From assembly GCF_900111445.1 (NCBI RefSeq), contig NZ_FOHE01000005.1:160144-224143 (forward strand): 64,000 bases of DNA, given 5' to 3'. Position numbers and translations under genes: made by a program. A model generated the notes under the pieces. That model was not told the origin of the DNA. It searched no databases and worked only from the letters and a program-made list of their open reading frames with translations. The DNA comes from Oceanobacillus limi (GTDB lineage: Bacteria; Bacillota; Bacilli; Bacillales; Amphibacillaceae). How positions within the stretch are numbered: position 1 is the stretch's first letter; the number at the start of each line of letters is the position of its first letter. This document shows positions 48,505-59,392 of the stretch, piece by piece.

Positions 48505-50039
48505 GTAACAATAAATTAGCTGCATTAATCATTCTTGATGGTTTTGCAATTCGTGATGAAACGATTGGGAATGCTGTAAAACAAGCAAAAAAGCCGAATT
48601 TTGATCGGTATTGGGAAAAATTCGCAACCAATCAATTACGTGCAAGTGGAAATGCTGTTGGACTTCCTGAAGGACAAATGGGGAATTCTGAAGTAGGACA
48701 CTTAAATATTGGTGCAGGTCGAATTGTATACCAAAGTTTAACACGTGTTAATTTATCGATTGAAGAAGGGAAATTCTTTGAAAAAGAAGCCTTTCTAAAA
48801 TCCATCAATAAAGCTAAAGAAAAAGGAAAAGCATTACACATATTTGGATTACTATCGGATGGCGGCGTTCATAGCCATATTAATCATCTGTTTGCTTTAC
48901 TAAAGCTCGCAAAAGAACAAAACTTAGAGGAAGTTTATGTGCATGCTTTCTTAGATGGTAGAGACGTTGGTCCTAAAACAGCGAAGACTTATATTGAACA
49001 AACAGAAGAAAAGATGAAAGAACTTGGTGTAGGAAAGATAGCCACAGTTTCTGGACGGTATTATTCCATGGACCGTGACAAACGTTGGGATCGTGTGAAG
49101 AAATCCTACGACGCCATGGTTTATGGAGAAGGCCCAGCTTATCTTAGTGCAATGGAAGTTGTTGATGAATCCTATGAAAATGAAATCTATGATGAGTTCG
49201 TTATTCCATCTGTTGTTACGGATGAGAATGGGAATCCTGTAGGAAAAGTGGAAGATGAGGATTCGGTAATCTTTTATAACTTCCGTCCTGACCGAGCGAT
49301 TCAAATTTCTCGTACGTTTGCAAATGAAGATTTTCGTGACTTTGATCGTGGTCAAAATCCACCAAAGAACCTAGACTTTGTTATGCTTACTAATTTTAGT
49401 GAGTCAGTTGATGGATATGTTGCGTATGAGCCAGTAAATCTGGATAACACTATTGGAGAAGTTCTTTCACAGAACAATTTAAAACAACTTCGAATTGCTG
49501 AGACTGAAAAATATCCACATGTTACATTCTTTATGAGTGGTGGTCGTGAAGCGGAGTTTCCTGGTGAAAAACGTGTGCTAATTGATTCACCAAAAGTTGC
49601 AACGTATGATTTAAAACCAGAAATGAGTGCGTATGAAGTTACAGATGCTTTACTTCAAGAACTTGATTCTGGAGAACATAATGCCATTATCTTAAATTTT
49701 GCAAACCCGGATATGGTTGGACATTCTGGAATGTTACAGCCAACAATTGATGCAATTGAAGCTGTTGATGAATGTCTTGGAAAAGTAGTAGATAAGATTT
49801 TAGAATTGGGCGGAAATGCAATCATTACTGCTGACCATGGAAATTCCGATGAGGTTATAACAACGGACGGAAATCCAATGACAGCACACACCACAAACCC
49901 AGTTCCAGTCATCGTCACGAAAGAGGATACAGAATTGAGAGATGGCGGTATTTTAGCGGATCTATCACCGACACTATTGGATCTACTAGGTGTCGAACAA
50001 CCGGAAGAGATGACAGGAAAATCATTACTTAAAAAATAA
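48501..50039 (+). CDS. gpmI: 2,3-bisphosphoglycerate-independent phosphoglycerate mutase
   Basis: A 512-residue metal-dependent enzyme of the alkaline-phosphatase superfamily. The phosphorylated serine is in [10 protein letters not shown] (Ser63); metal sites are LDGF near the N-terminus and ITADHGNSD plus HTTNPVPVI at the C-terminus. It converts 3- to 2-phosphoglycerate and is manganese-dependent in Bacillus. It overlaps tpiA by 4 bases, so the two are translationally coupled. Confidence 0.97.
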   Translation: MSNNKLAALIILDGFAIRDETIGNAVKQAKKPNFDRYWEKFATNQLRASGNAVGLPEGQMGNSEVGHLNIGAGRIVYQSLTRVNLSIEEGKFFEKEAFLKSINKAKEKGKALHIFGLLSDGGVHSHINHLFALLKLAKEQNLEEVYVHAFLDGRDVGPKTAKTYIEQTEEKMKELGVGKIATVSGRYYSMDRDKRWDRVKKSYDAMVYGEGPAYLSAMEVVDESYENEIYDEFVIPSVVTDENGNPVGKVEDEDSVIFYNFRPDRAIQISRTFANEDFRDFDRGQNPPKNLDFVMLTNFSESVDGYVAYEPVNLDNTIGEVLSQNNLKQLRIAETEKYPHVTFFMSGGREAEFPGEKRVLIDSPKVATYDLKPEMSAYEVTDALLQELDSGEHNAIILNFANPDMVGHSGMLQPTIDAIEAVDECLGKVVDKILELGGNAIITADHGNSDEVITTDGNPMTAHTTNPVPVIVTKEDTELRDGGILADLSPTLLDLLGVEQPEEMTGKSLLKK

Positions 50040-50051
50040 ATTTAATTATAA

Positions 50052-51356
<1,305 letters not shown>

Positions 51357-51367
51357 TGATTGATGTA

Positions 51368-51406
51368 GAAGAGCTTGGAAAAATGACTTTCCAAGCTCTT
51401 TTCGAT
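51368..51406 (+). terminator. Rho-independent terminator after eno
   Basis: AAGAGCTTGGAAA and TTTCCAAGCTCTT form a near-perfect stem, followed by TTTTC. It ends the glycolytic operon. Confidence 0.93.
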
Positions 51407-51449
51407 TATTAGGTAAGAAAGTATAACAATTTGGCTATGTTAAGCTTAC

Positions 51450-51727
51450 TTACAGCAACAGCTACGTCTAGCTTCGACGGACAGGACGTCCTAGTGTCGA
51501 TGACGCCACAGGACGTGGCGTTTTCATCGACCAGCGCCCAGAGACTAGCGAAGGAACTTCAACGAGTAAACTTCACCGCCTTTGTGCCGAGGTAACGCAG
51601 GCACAAGACTTCCCTCGCCTTCGTACGATAAGTCAACATCGGCTTCCTTCGGTCGCCGTGTTTCCTTTATCTCCTACGGCTCAGTCCAGTCCGTACGTCT
51701 CTAAACAGGGCGCTTGCGCTTTTGTTC
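51450..51727. repeat. GC-rich intergenic repeat after eno
   Basis: A roughly 280-base GC-rich stretch, from AGCAACAGCTACGTCTAGCT to GGGCGCTTGCGCTTTTGTTC, with internal palindromic arms such as ACGCCACAGGACGTGGCGTTT. It resembles GC-rich dispersed repeats of Bacillaceae (general recollection, not checked). It is unlike the TIR family. Its right end runs into the 3' end of the next gene. Confidence 0.6.
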
Positions 51728-52465
51728 TTTGTCTGCGTCGGGATCAATTCTTGTGTTTCTGTCTACTTCAATGCATTCGAGATTAGGCTTCGATAAAAGT
51801 TGATTGACCATTTCTTTCGTGCCTCCGAACAAGGAAAAATCAAGATCATAATCTGTATGGATGCACCAACTTCTATCTTTGGGCCACCAGTAGGTTGGTG
51901 AACCTAACTCAAGTTTGTCTTTCCCTTTTTCATACAGCGAGAAAACGTCTTCTAGGTTCCCATAATATAAGTGATTGTCCGTAACATCATCTTCGAAAGG
52001 AAGGACGTGAATAAGTTTTAAGAAATCATAATGGAAATAACATGGAAGTTCTCTCGTAAAAGTCGTAAGAACGGGAAGCAGTTCATGTAGCGTTTCTCGG
52101 TCGATTGTTCCTTCATCGGGCAGAATTAAATATCGTGGATATCCACCTAGTTGGTGACTAATCGTTGAACTGTTTATCTCTTTTGTACATGGAATATTGT
52201 ACTTTTTAGCAATTTCTTTAAACGTTACGCTCTCACTATTGGCCAGATCTACTAATTCATCTGGATCACAATCCCTCCACAGCAACGTTTCATCTTTAAC
52301 TGTTAAGTCACGATAAAAAGGGTGCATTATTTTACAATAATGTGTAAATCGGTTAGGGAGCAAATTTAATACCCTACACCCATAGCTATCCCATTCTTTA
52401 AAGTTAACCCTTTTCGTTTCCTCATGGATCCAGTCGAATGCATTGTGATTTTCTAGTAGCTTCAA
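51701..52465 (-). CDS. Conserved protein of unknown function
   Basis: A 254-residue soluble protein, slightly acidic with many Asp, Trp and Tyr residues (PTYWWPKDRSWCIHTDYDLDFSLFGG). I do not recognise the family. The start is TTG at 52465 with AGGGGAGTG about 7 bases upstream on this strand, which makes it likely real. Its last nine residues, KEQKRKRPV, and the stop codon are encoded by the end of the GC-rich repeat at 51450-51727, so the original C-terminus may have been replaced or extended. No signal peptide or membrane helix is visible. Convergent with eno. Confidence 0.65.
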   Translation of the reverse strand: MKLLENHNAFDWIHEETKRVNFKEWDSYGCRVLNLLPNRFTHYCKIMHPFYRDLTVKDETLLWRDCDPDELVDLANSESVTFKEIAKKYNIPCTKEINSSTISHQLGGYPRYLILPDEGTIDRETLHELLPVLTTFTRELPCYFHYDFLKLIHVLPFEDDVTDNHLYYGNLEDVFSLYEKGKDKLELGSPTYWWPKDRSWCIHTDYDLDFSLFGGTKEMVNQLLSKPNLECIEVDRNTRIDPDADKEQKRKRPV

Positions 52466-52646
52466 GTCTTCACTCCCCTAAAAATTTGGTAGTTTCTTTT
52501 ATGTAACATAAAGTTTTTTATCAGAATTTATCCCTCTTTGGGGAGGGAACGTTTCAATGATGGCCAACAGTTTTTATTGTAGAAGTAATCATAATTTCAA
52601 AAAGAAAGTTCTTATAACTCCCTTTTTGAATGGTCCCAACAATTAA

Positions 52647-53036
52647 TTACTCTGAGGTAAGTGTAAATGTCTCAGAATTTCCGTTCCATTCTATTTCAAC
52701 ATCAATTTCATCATTTTCTTCTGTCACAGAACAACCGGAGCAACCAGTACTACGCGTAATAGATGTTGGAGAATTATCATCACCTAAAGGACGACCTTCG
52801 CCTGAATAGGCTCCTACTTTATAATTAATGGTATTCGGCACTTGTTCTTCACCTGTGTATTTAATACTTAGCTCGCCTTCCTCACTGGTACTACTATTTA
52901 TATAGACAATGTATTCCACCTTCCAATTGTCTTATTCCCCATAAAAAGAAATTCTCTTTTGATCTGAACAAGAAAGTAAAATTACAGAGAGAACGATGCA
53001 TAAAAATATCCCTTTTTTTATATTCAGTGTATCCAC
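52647..53036 (-). pseudogene. Lipoprotein gene interrupted by an in-frame stop
   Basis: One continuous minus-strand frame runs from a GTG at 53036 to 52647. It opens with a lipoprotein signal (KKGIFLCIVLSVILLSCSD, Cys at codon 23), reaches FYGE, and then hits TAA at 52934-52932. Without any frame change it continues DNWKVEYIVYINSS and about 90 more residues of a beta-rich extracellular domain (with CSGC). The stop splits signal and domain, so the secreted protein cannot be made as one chain. The start is also weak: GTG abuts the GGAGG site, and the well-spaced codon is CTG (53027). The downstream part alone could start at GTG 52919 but would lack export. A sequencing error is an alternative. 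Confidence 0.72.
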
Positions 53037-53304
53037 CCTCCAAATCAAATTATATATCCATTCTAACATAGAAAAATCGTGACTTTAGTACCGTTTTATC
53101 TCGCGTATAACTGGCAGTAATACGTTAACTGATTGTAGATTCCCTTATTTTTCTATCTAAATGTATACTTCATAATATGTGGATTTTTCGTAAGTATTAG
53201 TAATGAGTAATAGTCTTGATTTTAGCAATTAAGGTGTGTTAACTAAAAAGAAGGGTAGAAATGAAAAATTAAAAGAAAGGAGAACTATATATGATCGGTG
53301 TATA

Positions 53305-53349
53305 GAGAAAAGAGAATCCACTCCGAAAAACGAAGTAAATTCTCTTTTC
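53305..53349. terminator. Hairpin downstream of the lipoprotein gene
   Basis: AAAAGAGAAT and ATTCTCTTTT arms with inner ACT/AGT pair around a loop. It may end transcripts of the minus-strand lipoprotein gene. No gene is seen between 53037 and 53528. Confidence 0.5.
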
Positions 53350-53528
53350 GTTAGTTACTGAAAACATAATTAGAAGCATATTTTCGCGTTCGCATACACC
53401 TTACGTGTATCACTCACATACTCTGGAACTATCTGGTTGAATTATCCTCTCCTGTAAAACCTGTTTAGAAAGTTACTTCCAAAGACGAATTTCGTTTAGG
53501 CTCTAATATTACTTTCCCTATTTTTATT

Positions 53529-54062
53529 CTATTCTTCAGCTGCTTCTTGAGATTTAAAATAAGATATATTTGCGGTCACGGTATTTTCTTCACCATCCGT
53601 CGTAATTGTTAAATTGATAGATTCCTGTCCTTTTTGCATATTCAATGAATGAAAGCCATCGGTAGTCATTTCGTAACTATTTTCATACCCATTATCGTCC
53701 ATAAACGTTTTGTACATATTCCATACCTCTTCCACTCGAGCAGATTCCGTTATATAAGATACATTAATTCCTTCCTCCCCATTTTCTGATACCTTCATCG
53801 TACTTACAATTTGATAGTCGCTTGGGAATGGAATATTTTCAGGAAAATCCTCGGGTAACTCTGTAGAAGAACTTAGTGTAAAACGATCTCCAGCTTCATC
53901 TTCTGCCTCAATACTTATCCCTTCTTCCTCATCCCCACCAATTGTAATACTTTCTCCATTCTCTCCAACGGGAATTGTAATCCCATCGTTTCCAAAGCAA
54001 CCACTTAATACTAGGATGAACATTACGAATCCCATAAACGTAAATACACTGTTTTTTGTCAT
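53529..54062 (-). CDS. Putative lipoprotein of unknown function
   Basis: A 177-residue exported protein. The signal MTKNSVFTFMGFVMFILVLSGC ends in lipobox LSGC. A Gly/Glu-rich acidic segment (GENGESITIGGDEEEGI) follows, and then an alpha/beta domain (about residues 75-170) with PEDFPENIPFPSDYQIV and a VEEVWNMYKTFMDDNGY helix. The function is unknown; the domain pattern recalls small secreted lipoproteins in other Bacillus. The ATG at 54062 has GGAGG 9 bases upstream, so the longer TTG-started frame is rejected. It is encoded on the same strand as the broken lipoprotein. Confidence 0.8.
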   Translation of the reverse strand: MTKNSVFTFMGFVMFILVLSGCFGNDGITIPVGENGESITIGGDEEEGISIEAEDEAGDRFTLSSSTELPEDFPENIPFPSDYQIVSTMKVSENGEEGINVSYITESARVEEVWNMYKTFMDDNGYENSYEMTTDGFHSLNMQKGQESINLTITTDGEENTVTANISYFKSQEAAEE

Positions 54063-54296
54063 TAACTTATCCTCCAAACCTTTTTTCTAACGCCTGTTAT
54101 TATATTTGTTGGACAAGGAAGGTGACTAGTATACTCGGGTATACTTATTAGGGCATAATGCCACTTTCTATTTAATCCCGGATGTCACGGGCAGTAATAC
54201 CCCATTTCGATACTATTGGGGGAAGATAAAGAGAATAAGTTGGGAAGGATCGGTCATCCCCCTGTTGTACAACTGCCTGTAAATGTTCGATTCTGT

Positions 54297-54353
54297 TCAA
54301 CTAACATTCATTGGTGGAAGAAAGCCCCCCCACTGAATGAAGTTTTACTTTAT
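54297..54353. repeat. Short hairpin repeat, copy A
   Basis: AACTAACATTCAT...CCCACTGAATGAAGT...ACTTTAT forms a hairpin through TTCATTGGTGG and CCACTGAATGAA. A second copy is at 55497-55554. It lies about 100 bases before the nucleoside hydrolase gene. Otherwise 54063-54455 shows no gene, only a small TATAC-type palindrome at about 54130. Confidence 0.55.
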
Positions 54354-54455
54354 ATATTGATTGCAGGAATGAAGAGGTTGCATGCATATTAAAATTCATA
54401 GGACGAAGACTGGAACTAATAAAATAAAGCAATAGATAATATTGGAGGTAATCTG

Positions 54456-55421
54456 ATGGCACAAAAGGTTTTAATTTTTGCCGATGTTGGAATAGATGAT
54501 ACGATCGCTTTATTGTATGGATATTTAAATAACTCAATTGATATTGTTGGTATTGTTGCAGATTATGGAAATATTTCACGAGAGAATGCACTGGCAAATA
54601 TTGAATATGTCCGTAGCTTATTTGATTCGGAAAAGGTGAAAGATACCAAAGTTATTGCAGGAGCAGAAATACCAATGACTTCGGAAATTCCTGAATTTGT
54701 TCCAGAAATACATGGAGAATATGGGCTTGGTCCTATTACACCGGATACTGCAGGAATTGATCTTACGTTTGAAAACTTTTTTGAAATTGTCAGCCTTATC
54801 GAAGCATATAGTGATGAGCTAATCATAGTGAATATTGGGCGCTTAACCTCTCTTGCTACAATGTTTTTGCTATATCGAGAGACGATGCAAAATATCAAAG
54901 CCTATTACATTATGGGGGGAGCTTTTTGGGTGCCAGGCAATGTTACCGCAGTTTCCGAGGCAAATTTTCATGGAGATCCCGTAGCGGCTCAATTAGTTAT
55001 GACCTACGCTGAAAATGTAACAATTATTCCTTTGAATGTGACAGAGTATGCGATTGCTACACCACAAATGGTCGATTATATAGATCATGTAGGACAAATC
55101 GATCTTGTAAAGCCATTATTAGATTACTATTATAATTATTACAAGCAGAGAAATCCACAAATACAAGGTAGTCCATTACATGACGTCCTTACATTAATGG
55201 CTGTCAACAGACCGGATATGTTTGGTTTTCAAGACCTACCGATTACGATTGTGCAAGCAACAGAAGGTACAGAACGGGGGCAAAGCATTGCGGATATCAG
55301 ACCGTTCGGAGATTTGGAAGAGGAAACGGAAAAAGAAATAAAACGACATCGGATTGCATTTAACTTTGATTATCAGAAGTTTTACCAAGACTTCATGGCA
55401 ACGATGACCCAAATGGTATGA
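54456..55421 (+). CDS. Nucleoside hydrolase family protein (IUNH)
   Basis: A 321-residue protein resembling inosine-uridine nucleoside hydrolases. FADVGIDDTIALLYG at the N-terminus corresponds to the DTDxGxDDA calcium-binding loop, though the first Asp pair is changed (ADVGIDD, not DTDPGIDD). GIVADYGN, ITPDTAGIDL and the late PLHDVLTLMAV (substrate-site His-Asp) also fit. Such enzymes cleave ribonucleosides to base and ribose. The altered loop may mean different specificity. GGAGGTAATC precedes the ATG. It stands alone. Confidence 0.78.
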   Translation: MAQKVLIFADVGIDDTIALLYGYLNNSIDIVGIVADYGNISRENALANIEYVRSLFDSEKVKDTKVIAGAEIPMTSEIPEFVPEIHGEYGLGPITPDTAGIDLTFENFFEIVSLIEAYSDELIIVNIGRLTSLATMFLLYRETMQNIKAYYIMGGAFWVPGNVTAVSEANFHGDPVAAQLVMTYAENVTIIPLNVTEYAIATPQMVDYIDHVGQIDLVKPLLDYYYNYYKQRNPQIQGSPLHDVLTLMAVNRPDMFGFQDLPITIVQATEGTERGQSIADIRPFGDLEEETEKEIKRHRIAFNFDYQKFYQDFMATMTQMV

Positions 55422-55496
55422 TATGGTTTTTCTTTTCCAAACAATGTTTAGGAACGTATAATAGTATAGTGTAATTACTTAAGTTCCTTTTAAGTT

Positions 55497-55554
55497 AACT
55501 AACATTCATAGAGGCGAAGAAAAGAAATGCCCACTGAATGGAGTGTCACTTTAT
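55497..55554. repeat. Short hairpin repeat, copy B
   Basis: AACTAACATTCAT...GCCCACTGAATGGAGT...CACTTTAT matches copy A at 54297-54353 and forms the CATTCA/TGAATG hairpin. It lies about 55 bases before the nitroreductase gene. Confidence 0.55.
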
Positions 55555-55608
55555 CAGATCCCTGCAATTTCAGAGGATTGATTACGACCAATAGATAAAA
55601 AGAGAGAG

Positions 55609-56196
55609 GTGAATGAAATTTCTATTTTACATACAATTAAAGAACGACGGTCAGTGCACGCGTTTGAGCAAAAGGAAGTAGATTTAGAAACGTTGAATGA
55701 AATTTTCACTTATGGTACCTATGCGCCATCACATTACATGAAGGAACCATGGAATATAAAATTATACCAGGAAAATGGAAAAGTTAACTTTGTAAATTCT
55801 ATCATTGAAAGTTATCAGCGGATAGGAATGCTGAATAAGAATGAGGATCCTAAAACAATAAAAATGATCAATTCAATGAAGGAATTTCTCTTAGCGATAC
55901 CTCACCATGCCCTGATCTACTTTCCGAAAGAGCAAGATTTAGTTCGTTATGAAGAAGAGTATGCTGCAGTGTGCGCATTTATCCAAAACTCGCAATTAGC
56001 TGCATGGGAGCAAGGAGTAGGGATGCTTTGGACAATAACACCATATATGCATGATCCAGAATTTAGTCGGGCAATAGGGCTAGACCCAGAAAAGGATAAA
56101 ATAGCAGCAGTTTTGCAAATTGGTTATCCAAAATCTATTCCACGAAATAAAGGCAGAACACCAATTGAGGAAAAGCTTGAAGTAATTCGTACATAA
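55609..56196 (+). CDS. Nitroreductase family protein
   Basis: A 195-residue FMN-dependent oxidoreductase of the nitroreductase fold. TIKERRSVHAFEQKEVD is the FMN-phosphate binding start (RRSxR type), YAPSHYMKEPWNIKLY the second region, and AAWEQGVGMLWTITPYMHD a later helix. It likely reduces nitro compounds or quinones with NAD(P)H; the substrate is unknown. The start is taken as GTG at 55609 after AGAGAGA, as no ATG lies nearby in frame. A short hairpin repeat is upstream. Between 56197 and 56361 nothing coding is seen. Confidence 0.85.
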   Translation: MNEISILHTIKERRSVHAFEQKEVDLETLNEIFTYGTYAPSHYMKEPWNIKLYQENGKVNFVNSIIESYQRIGMLNKNEDPKTIKMINSMKEFLLAIPHHALIYFPKEQDLVRYEEEYAAVCAFIQNSQLAAWEQGVGMLWTITPYMHDPEFSRAIGLDPEKDKIAAVLQIGYPKSIPRNKGRTPIEEKLEVIRT

Positions 56197-56361
56197 GTTA
56201 TGAAGAAGCTAGATTAGATTAGGGGGAGAAAGGAAGTAGTGAAATAATTGCACAAGTCCCGAATTAGTGTGGTCCTGAATTAATAATGTAAATCCCGAAA
56301 GCCAGATTTCCCGTAATGCCCGACCACCCTAATCACACACACAAGCCCGTTCAATCCCCAA

Positions 56362-56402
56362 ACGAAAAAACACGTTAGGCCAAATACCTAACGTGTTTAC
56401 AA
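56362..56402 (-). terminator. Rho-independent terminator of ptsI (minus strand)
   Basis: AAACACGTTAGG and CCTAACGTGTTT form a perfect 12-bp stem. On the minus strand it is followed by TTTT. Confidence 0.93.
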
Positions 56403-56405
56403 TAT

Positions 56406-58118
56406 CTATTCGGTTTTTTCTTTAATAAACGCGACAACTTCATCTGCTGTTGCCATGGATAATAGCTTATCTTTATAGGAAGCCAATTCTTTTTTAGAAA
56501 GTCCCTTAATTTGTGTACGTGCTGGTAGGATGGATGTTGCGCTCATGCTAAACTCATCTAATCCAAGTCCCAGTAGAATTGGGATGGCAATGGAATCACC
56601 AGCCATTTCTCCGCACATTCCAGCCCACTTGCCTTCACTGTGAGCAGCTTCAATTACATTATTTACTAAATTCAGAATAGCTGGATGGTATGGTTGATAT
56701 AAGTAAGAAACTTGTTCATTCATACGGTCAGCAGCCATTGTATATTGAATTAAATCATTTGTACCGATACTGAAGAAGTCAACTTCTTTAGCAAATTGTT
56801 TTGCGATGACGGCCGTTGATGGAATTTCAACCATAATCCCTACTTCAATGGAATCCGATACATTAATTCCTTCGTTTGTTAGATTTTCTTTTTCATCAAG
56901 TAAGATGGCTTTTGCTTGTCGGAATTCTTCAACTGTAGCGATCATTGGGAACATGATCTTTAAGTTACCGTACACACTTGCTCGTAATAATGCACGTAAT
57001 TGCGGACGGAATACATGTTCATTTTCCAAACAGAAACGAATCGCACGGAAGCCTAAAAATGGATTCAGTTCTTCTGGTAGATCTAAGTATGGTAATTCTT
57101 TATCTCCACCGATATCTAATGTGCGTACGACAACTGGTTTGTCTTCCATTTGTTCTAGAACCGATTTATATGCTTCATATTGCTCCTCTTCGGTTGGAAG
57201 TTCATTTTTACCCATGTACAAGAATTCGGTACGATATAGGCCAACACCTTCACCACCATTATTAATCACACCTGCTACATCATCCGGTGTACCGATGTTA
57301 GCAACTAATTCAACCTGTTCTCCCTCTGAAGTGAACGTAGGTTCATCTTTTAGTTCAGCCCAAATTTCTTTTTGTTTGGCGAATTCTTCTTGTTTTTTGC
57401 GATAGGTTGCTACTTCATCTTCACTTGGATTAACAACCACATTACCATCGATTCCATCGACAATAACGAGATCTCCTTGTGAAATGGTTTTGGTTACTTC
57501 TTTTGTACCAACAATCGCAGGGATTTCTAGAGAACGTGCCATGATTGCTGAGTGTGAAGTACGTCCACCAATATCTGTAGCAAAACCTTTTACAAATTGA
57601 CGGTTTAATTGTGCTGTGTCGGAAGGGGTTAAATCATTTGCGATGACAACAACCTCTTCATCGATTAATGCTGGGTTAGGAAAACTTACTCCTAACAAAT
57701 GAGCCATGACGCGTTTCGTTACGTCTTTAATATCAGCAGCACGTTCACGCATGTACTCATTGTCCATGCCTTCAAACATGCTAATAAACATATTAGCTGT
57801 TTCTTCTAAAGCAACCTCTGCCATGGTATTTTCGTTAGTAATTTTGTCTTTAATGGGGTTAATTAACTCTGGGTCACCTAATACAAGCAAGTGAGCTGAG
57901 AAAATCTCCGCATGCTCATCACCAATTTCCTTTTGTGTATGAGCTTTAATTTTTTCTAATTCTTGTTTGGAAATTGCTAGTGCACTTTCTAAGCGTTCAA
58001 TCTCTTGCTCGGGACTTTCAATTGCTTTTTTCTCATATGATAAATCTGGTGTTACAAGCTGGTAGGCTTTTGCGATTGCAATACCAGATGATGCTGCAAT
58101 TCCTTGGATATTCGTCAT
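56406..58118 (-). CDS. ptsI: PEP-protein phosphotransferase, PTS enzyme I
   Basis: A 570-residue enzyme I, the size of B. subtilis PtsI. It takes phosphate from phosphoenolpyruvate onto His189 ([21 protein letters not shown]) and passes it to HPr. The PEP-binding barrel has [24 protein letters not shown] and GMCGEMAGD. The ATG at 58118 is chosen: it gives the normal N-terminus ([19 protein letters not shown]) and length; a frame from 58148 adds ten residues absent in relatives. Normally ptsH lies directly upstream; here there is none and the upstream neighbour is a hydrolase, so ptsH must be elsewhere or this is a second EI. Confidence 0.95.
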   Translation of the reverse strand: MTNIQGIAASSGIAIAKAYQLVTPDLSYEKKAIESPEQEIERLESALAISKQELEKIKAHTQKEIGDEHAEIFSAHLLVLGDPELINPIKDKITNENTMAEVALEETANMFISMFEGMDNEYMRERAADIKDVTKRVMAHLLGVSFPNPALIDEEVVVIANDLTPSDTAQLNRQFVKGFATDIGGRTSHSAIMARSLEIPAIVGTKEVTKTISQGDLVIVDGIDGNVVVNPSEDEVATYRKKQEEFAKQKEIWAELKDEPTFTSEGEQVELVANIGTPDDVAGVINNGGEGVGLYRTEFLYMGKNELPTEEEQYEAYKSVLEQMEDKPVVVRTLDIGGDKELPYLDLPEELNPFLGFRAIRFCLENEHVFRPQLRALLRASVYGNLKIMFPMIATVEEFRQAKAILLDEKENLTNEGINVSDSIEVGIMVEIPSTAVIAKQFAKEVDFFSIGTNDLIQYTMAADRMNEQVSYLYQPYHPAILNLVNNVIEAAHSEGKWAGMCGEMAGDSIAIPILLGLGLDEFSMSATSILPARTQIKGLSKKELASYKDKLLSMATADEVVAFIKEKTE

Positions 58119-58165
58119 CTTTCGACCAACCCTTCTATCAAAGTTCAAATTTCGACCTATTTTTT

Positions 58166-58195
58166 ATTTTAAACCGTTTGTTTCTGTTGATTCAA
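58166..58195 (-). promoter_or_regulatory. Candidate SigmaA promoter of ptsI (minus strand)
   Basis: On the minus strand TTGAAT and TAAAAT are separated by 18 bases, about 50 bases before the ptsI ATG. A cre-like TGTAAACGTTTGAA lies just upstream at 58230-58243, with two departures from the CcpA consensus. Confidence 0.5.
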
Positions 58196-58259
58196 GTAAT
58201 AGATGAGGTGTTAATCGAAGTGGCAAATATGTAAACGTTTGAATGTGAACATTTTGTGA

Positions 58260-59165
58260 CTAATGGCCTATCCACTCCAAAATTGTATCATAAACTTCTT
58301 TACGATTTACTTCGTTCAATACCTCATGTCGTGCCCCATCAAACAACATGGTGGTAACATTTGTTAAACCAGCATCTGTTAATAAATGAGCTACCTTCCA
58401 TACTCCTTTTCCGTAATTACCTACAGGGTCTGCATCTCCACTAATAATGAATACAGGTAGGTCGGCGCGAATCGTTTTGTTGTTCTTTTGGTTATGGATC
58501 GTATCAAGCCCAGTCATTAAATCATAAAAAAATCGACCAGTTGGAATGAAGCCGTTATATTCATCCTGCATGTATTCCTTCACTTTATCTTGATCTCGGG
58601 TTAGCCAATCAAAATTTGTTTTAGGATTGTTTATTTTTCGATTAAAGCCACCAAAGGCAAGTTTATTCATGAAGGGTGATTTCTCTTTAGGAGCTAATTT
58701 CAGGGCTATATTTTTTCCGGCTAGTGTGCTTGCTTTATTGTAATACCCTGTTCCAGATAAGATTAATCCGTCAAGTTTATCACTGTATTGTTGAATATAC
58801 ATGCGAGCCAAAAACGATCCCATACTATGACCGAATAAATAGAGTGGTGTAGAAGGATATTCTTGTTTGATATGATTTGTTATTTCAACGAGGTCATTCA
58901 TCGTCTTTGAAAAACCATCTTCCTCAGCAAAAAAACCCATTATCCCCTGTTTATTGCCTGTTTTTCCATGTCCCCGGTGATCGTTCCCATAAACAAATAT
59001 CCCTTGCTCTTGTAAAAAATTTGCGAATTCATCGTACCGTTCAATATGTTCGACCATTCCATGAGCGAGCTGAACAATGGCTTTGGGAGAATTTTTAGCA
59101 TCATACCATTTTTGAACATATACTTCTGTTTCGTCTGACATCGTTAACCAAAAATTAGCTTTCAT
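58260..59165 (-). CDS. Alpha/beta hydrolase, lysophospholipase / monoacylglycerol lipase type
   Basis: A 301-residue serine hydrolase. The nucleophile elbow is FGHSMGSF, the acid is in SGDADPVG and the His in GARHEVLNE; the HGMVEHIERY and DHRGHGKT segments are typical of monoglyceride lipase and lysophospholipase proteins (as B. subtilis YtpA). The substrate is probably a lysolipid or monoglyceride (inference). It runs toward ptsI, 141 bases before that start, on the same strand. No signal peptide; cytosolic. Confidence 0.87.
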   Translation of the reverse strand: MKANFWLTMSDETEVYVQKWYDAKNSPKAIVQLAHGMVEHIERYDEFANFLQEQGIFVYGNDHRGHGKTGNKQGIMGFFAEEDGFSKTMNDLVEITNHIKQEYPSTPLYLFGHSMGSFLARMYIQQYSDKLDGLILSGTGYYNKASTLAGKNIALKLAPKEKSPFMNKLAFGGFNRKINNPKTNFDWLTRDQDKVKEYMQDEYNGFIPTGRFFYDLMTGLDTIHNQKNNKTIRADLPVFIISGDADPVGNYGKGVWKVAHLLTDAGLTNVTTMLFDGARHEVLNEVNRKEVYDTILEWIGH

Positions 59166-59321
59166 TTATTTTTACCCCCGATCAACAAGATTATCATATC
59201 GTATATTTGAATTTATCTATGGAAAGATTGAATTATAGTTTCTATTATAAATAAGTTCCGACAACTTGGACAGTAAATACATTGTATTGATAGAATGCTT
59301 TCTTATTTTCAAAAAATTAGC

Positions 59322-59351
59322 TTGATATTTTATCTCTATCTATGCTAAAGT
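59322..59351 (+). promoter_or_regulatory. Candidate SigmaA promoter of secG
   Basis: TTGATA, 18 bases, TAAAGT, with TG-C before the -10 (extended form), about 40 bases before the secG start. Confidence 0.5.
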
Positions 59352-59392
59352 TAGTAGTAGCTATTTGTCTGCGCAGGAGGTGTCATGGTAAC

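Noticed and set aside
56806..57405. 199-residue open frame antisense to ptsI
   Set aside because: It is a shadow of the ptsI frame: Ser/Arg-rich composition and no start signals.
58230..58243. CcpA cre site upstream of ptsI
   Set aside because: TGTAAACGTTTGAA departs from the consensus at two defined positions; too weak to list as a separate feature.
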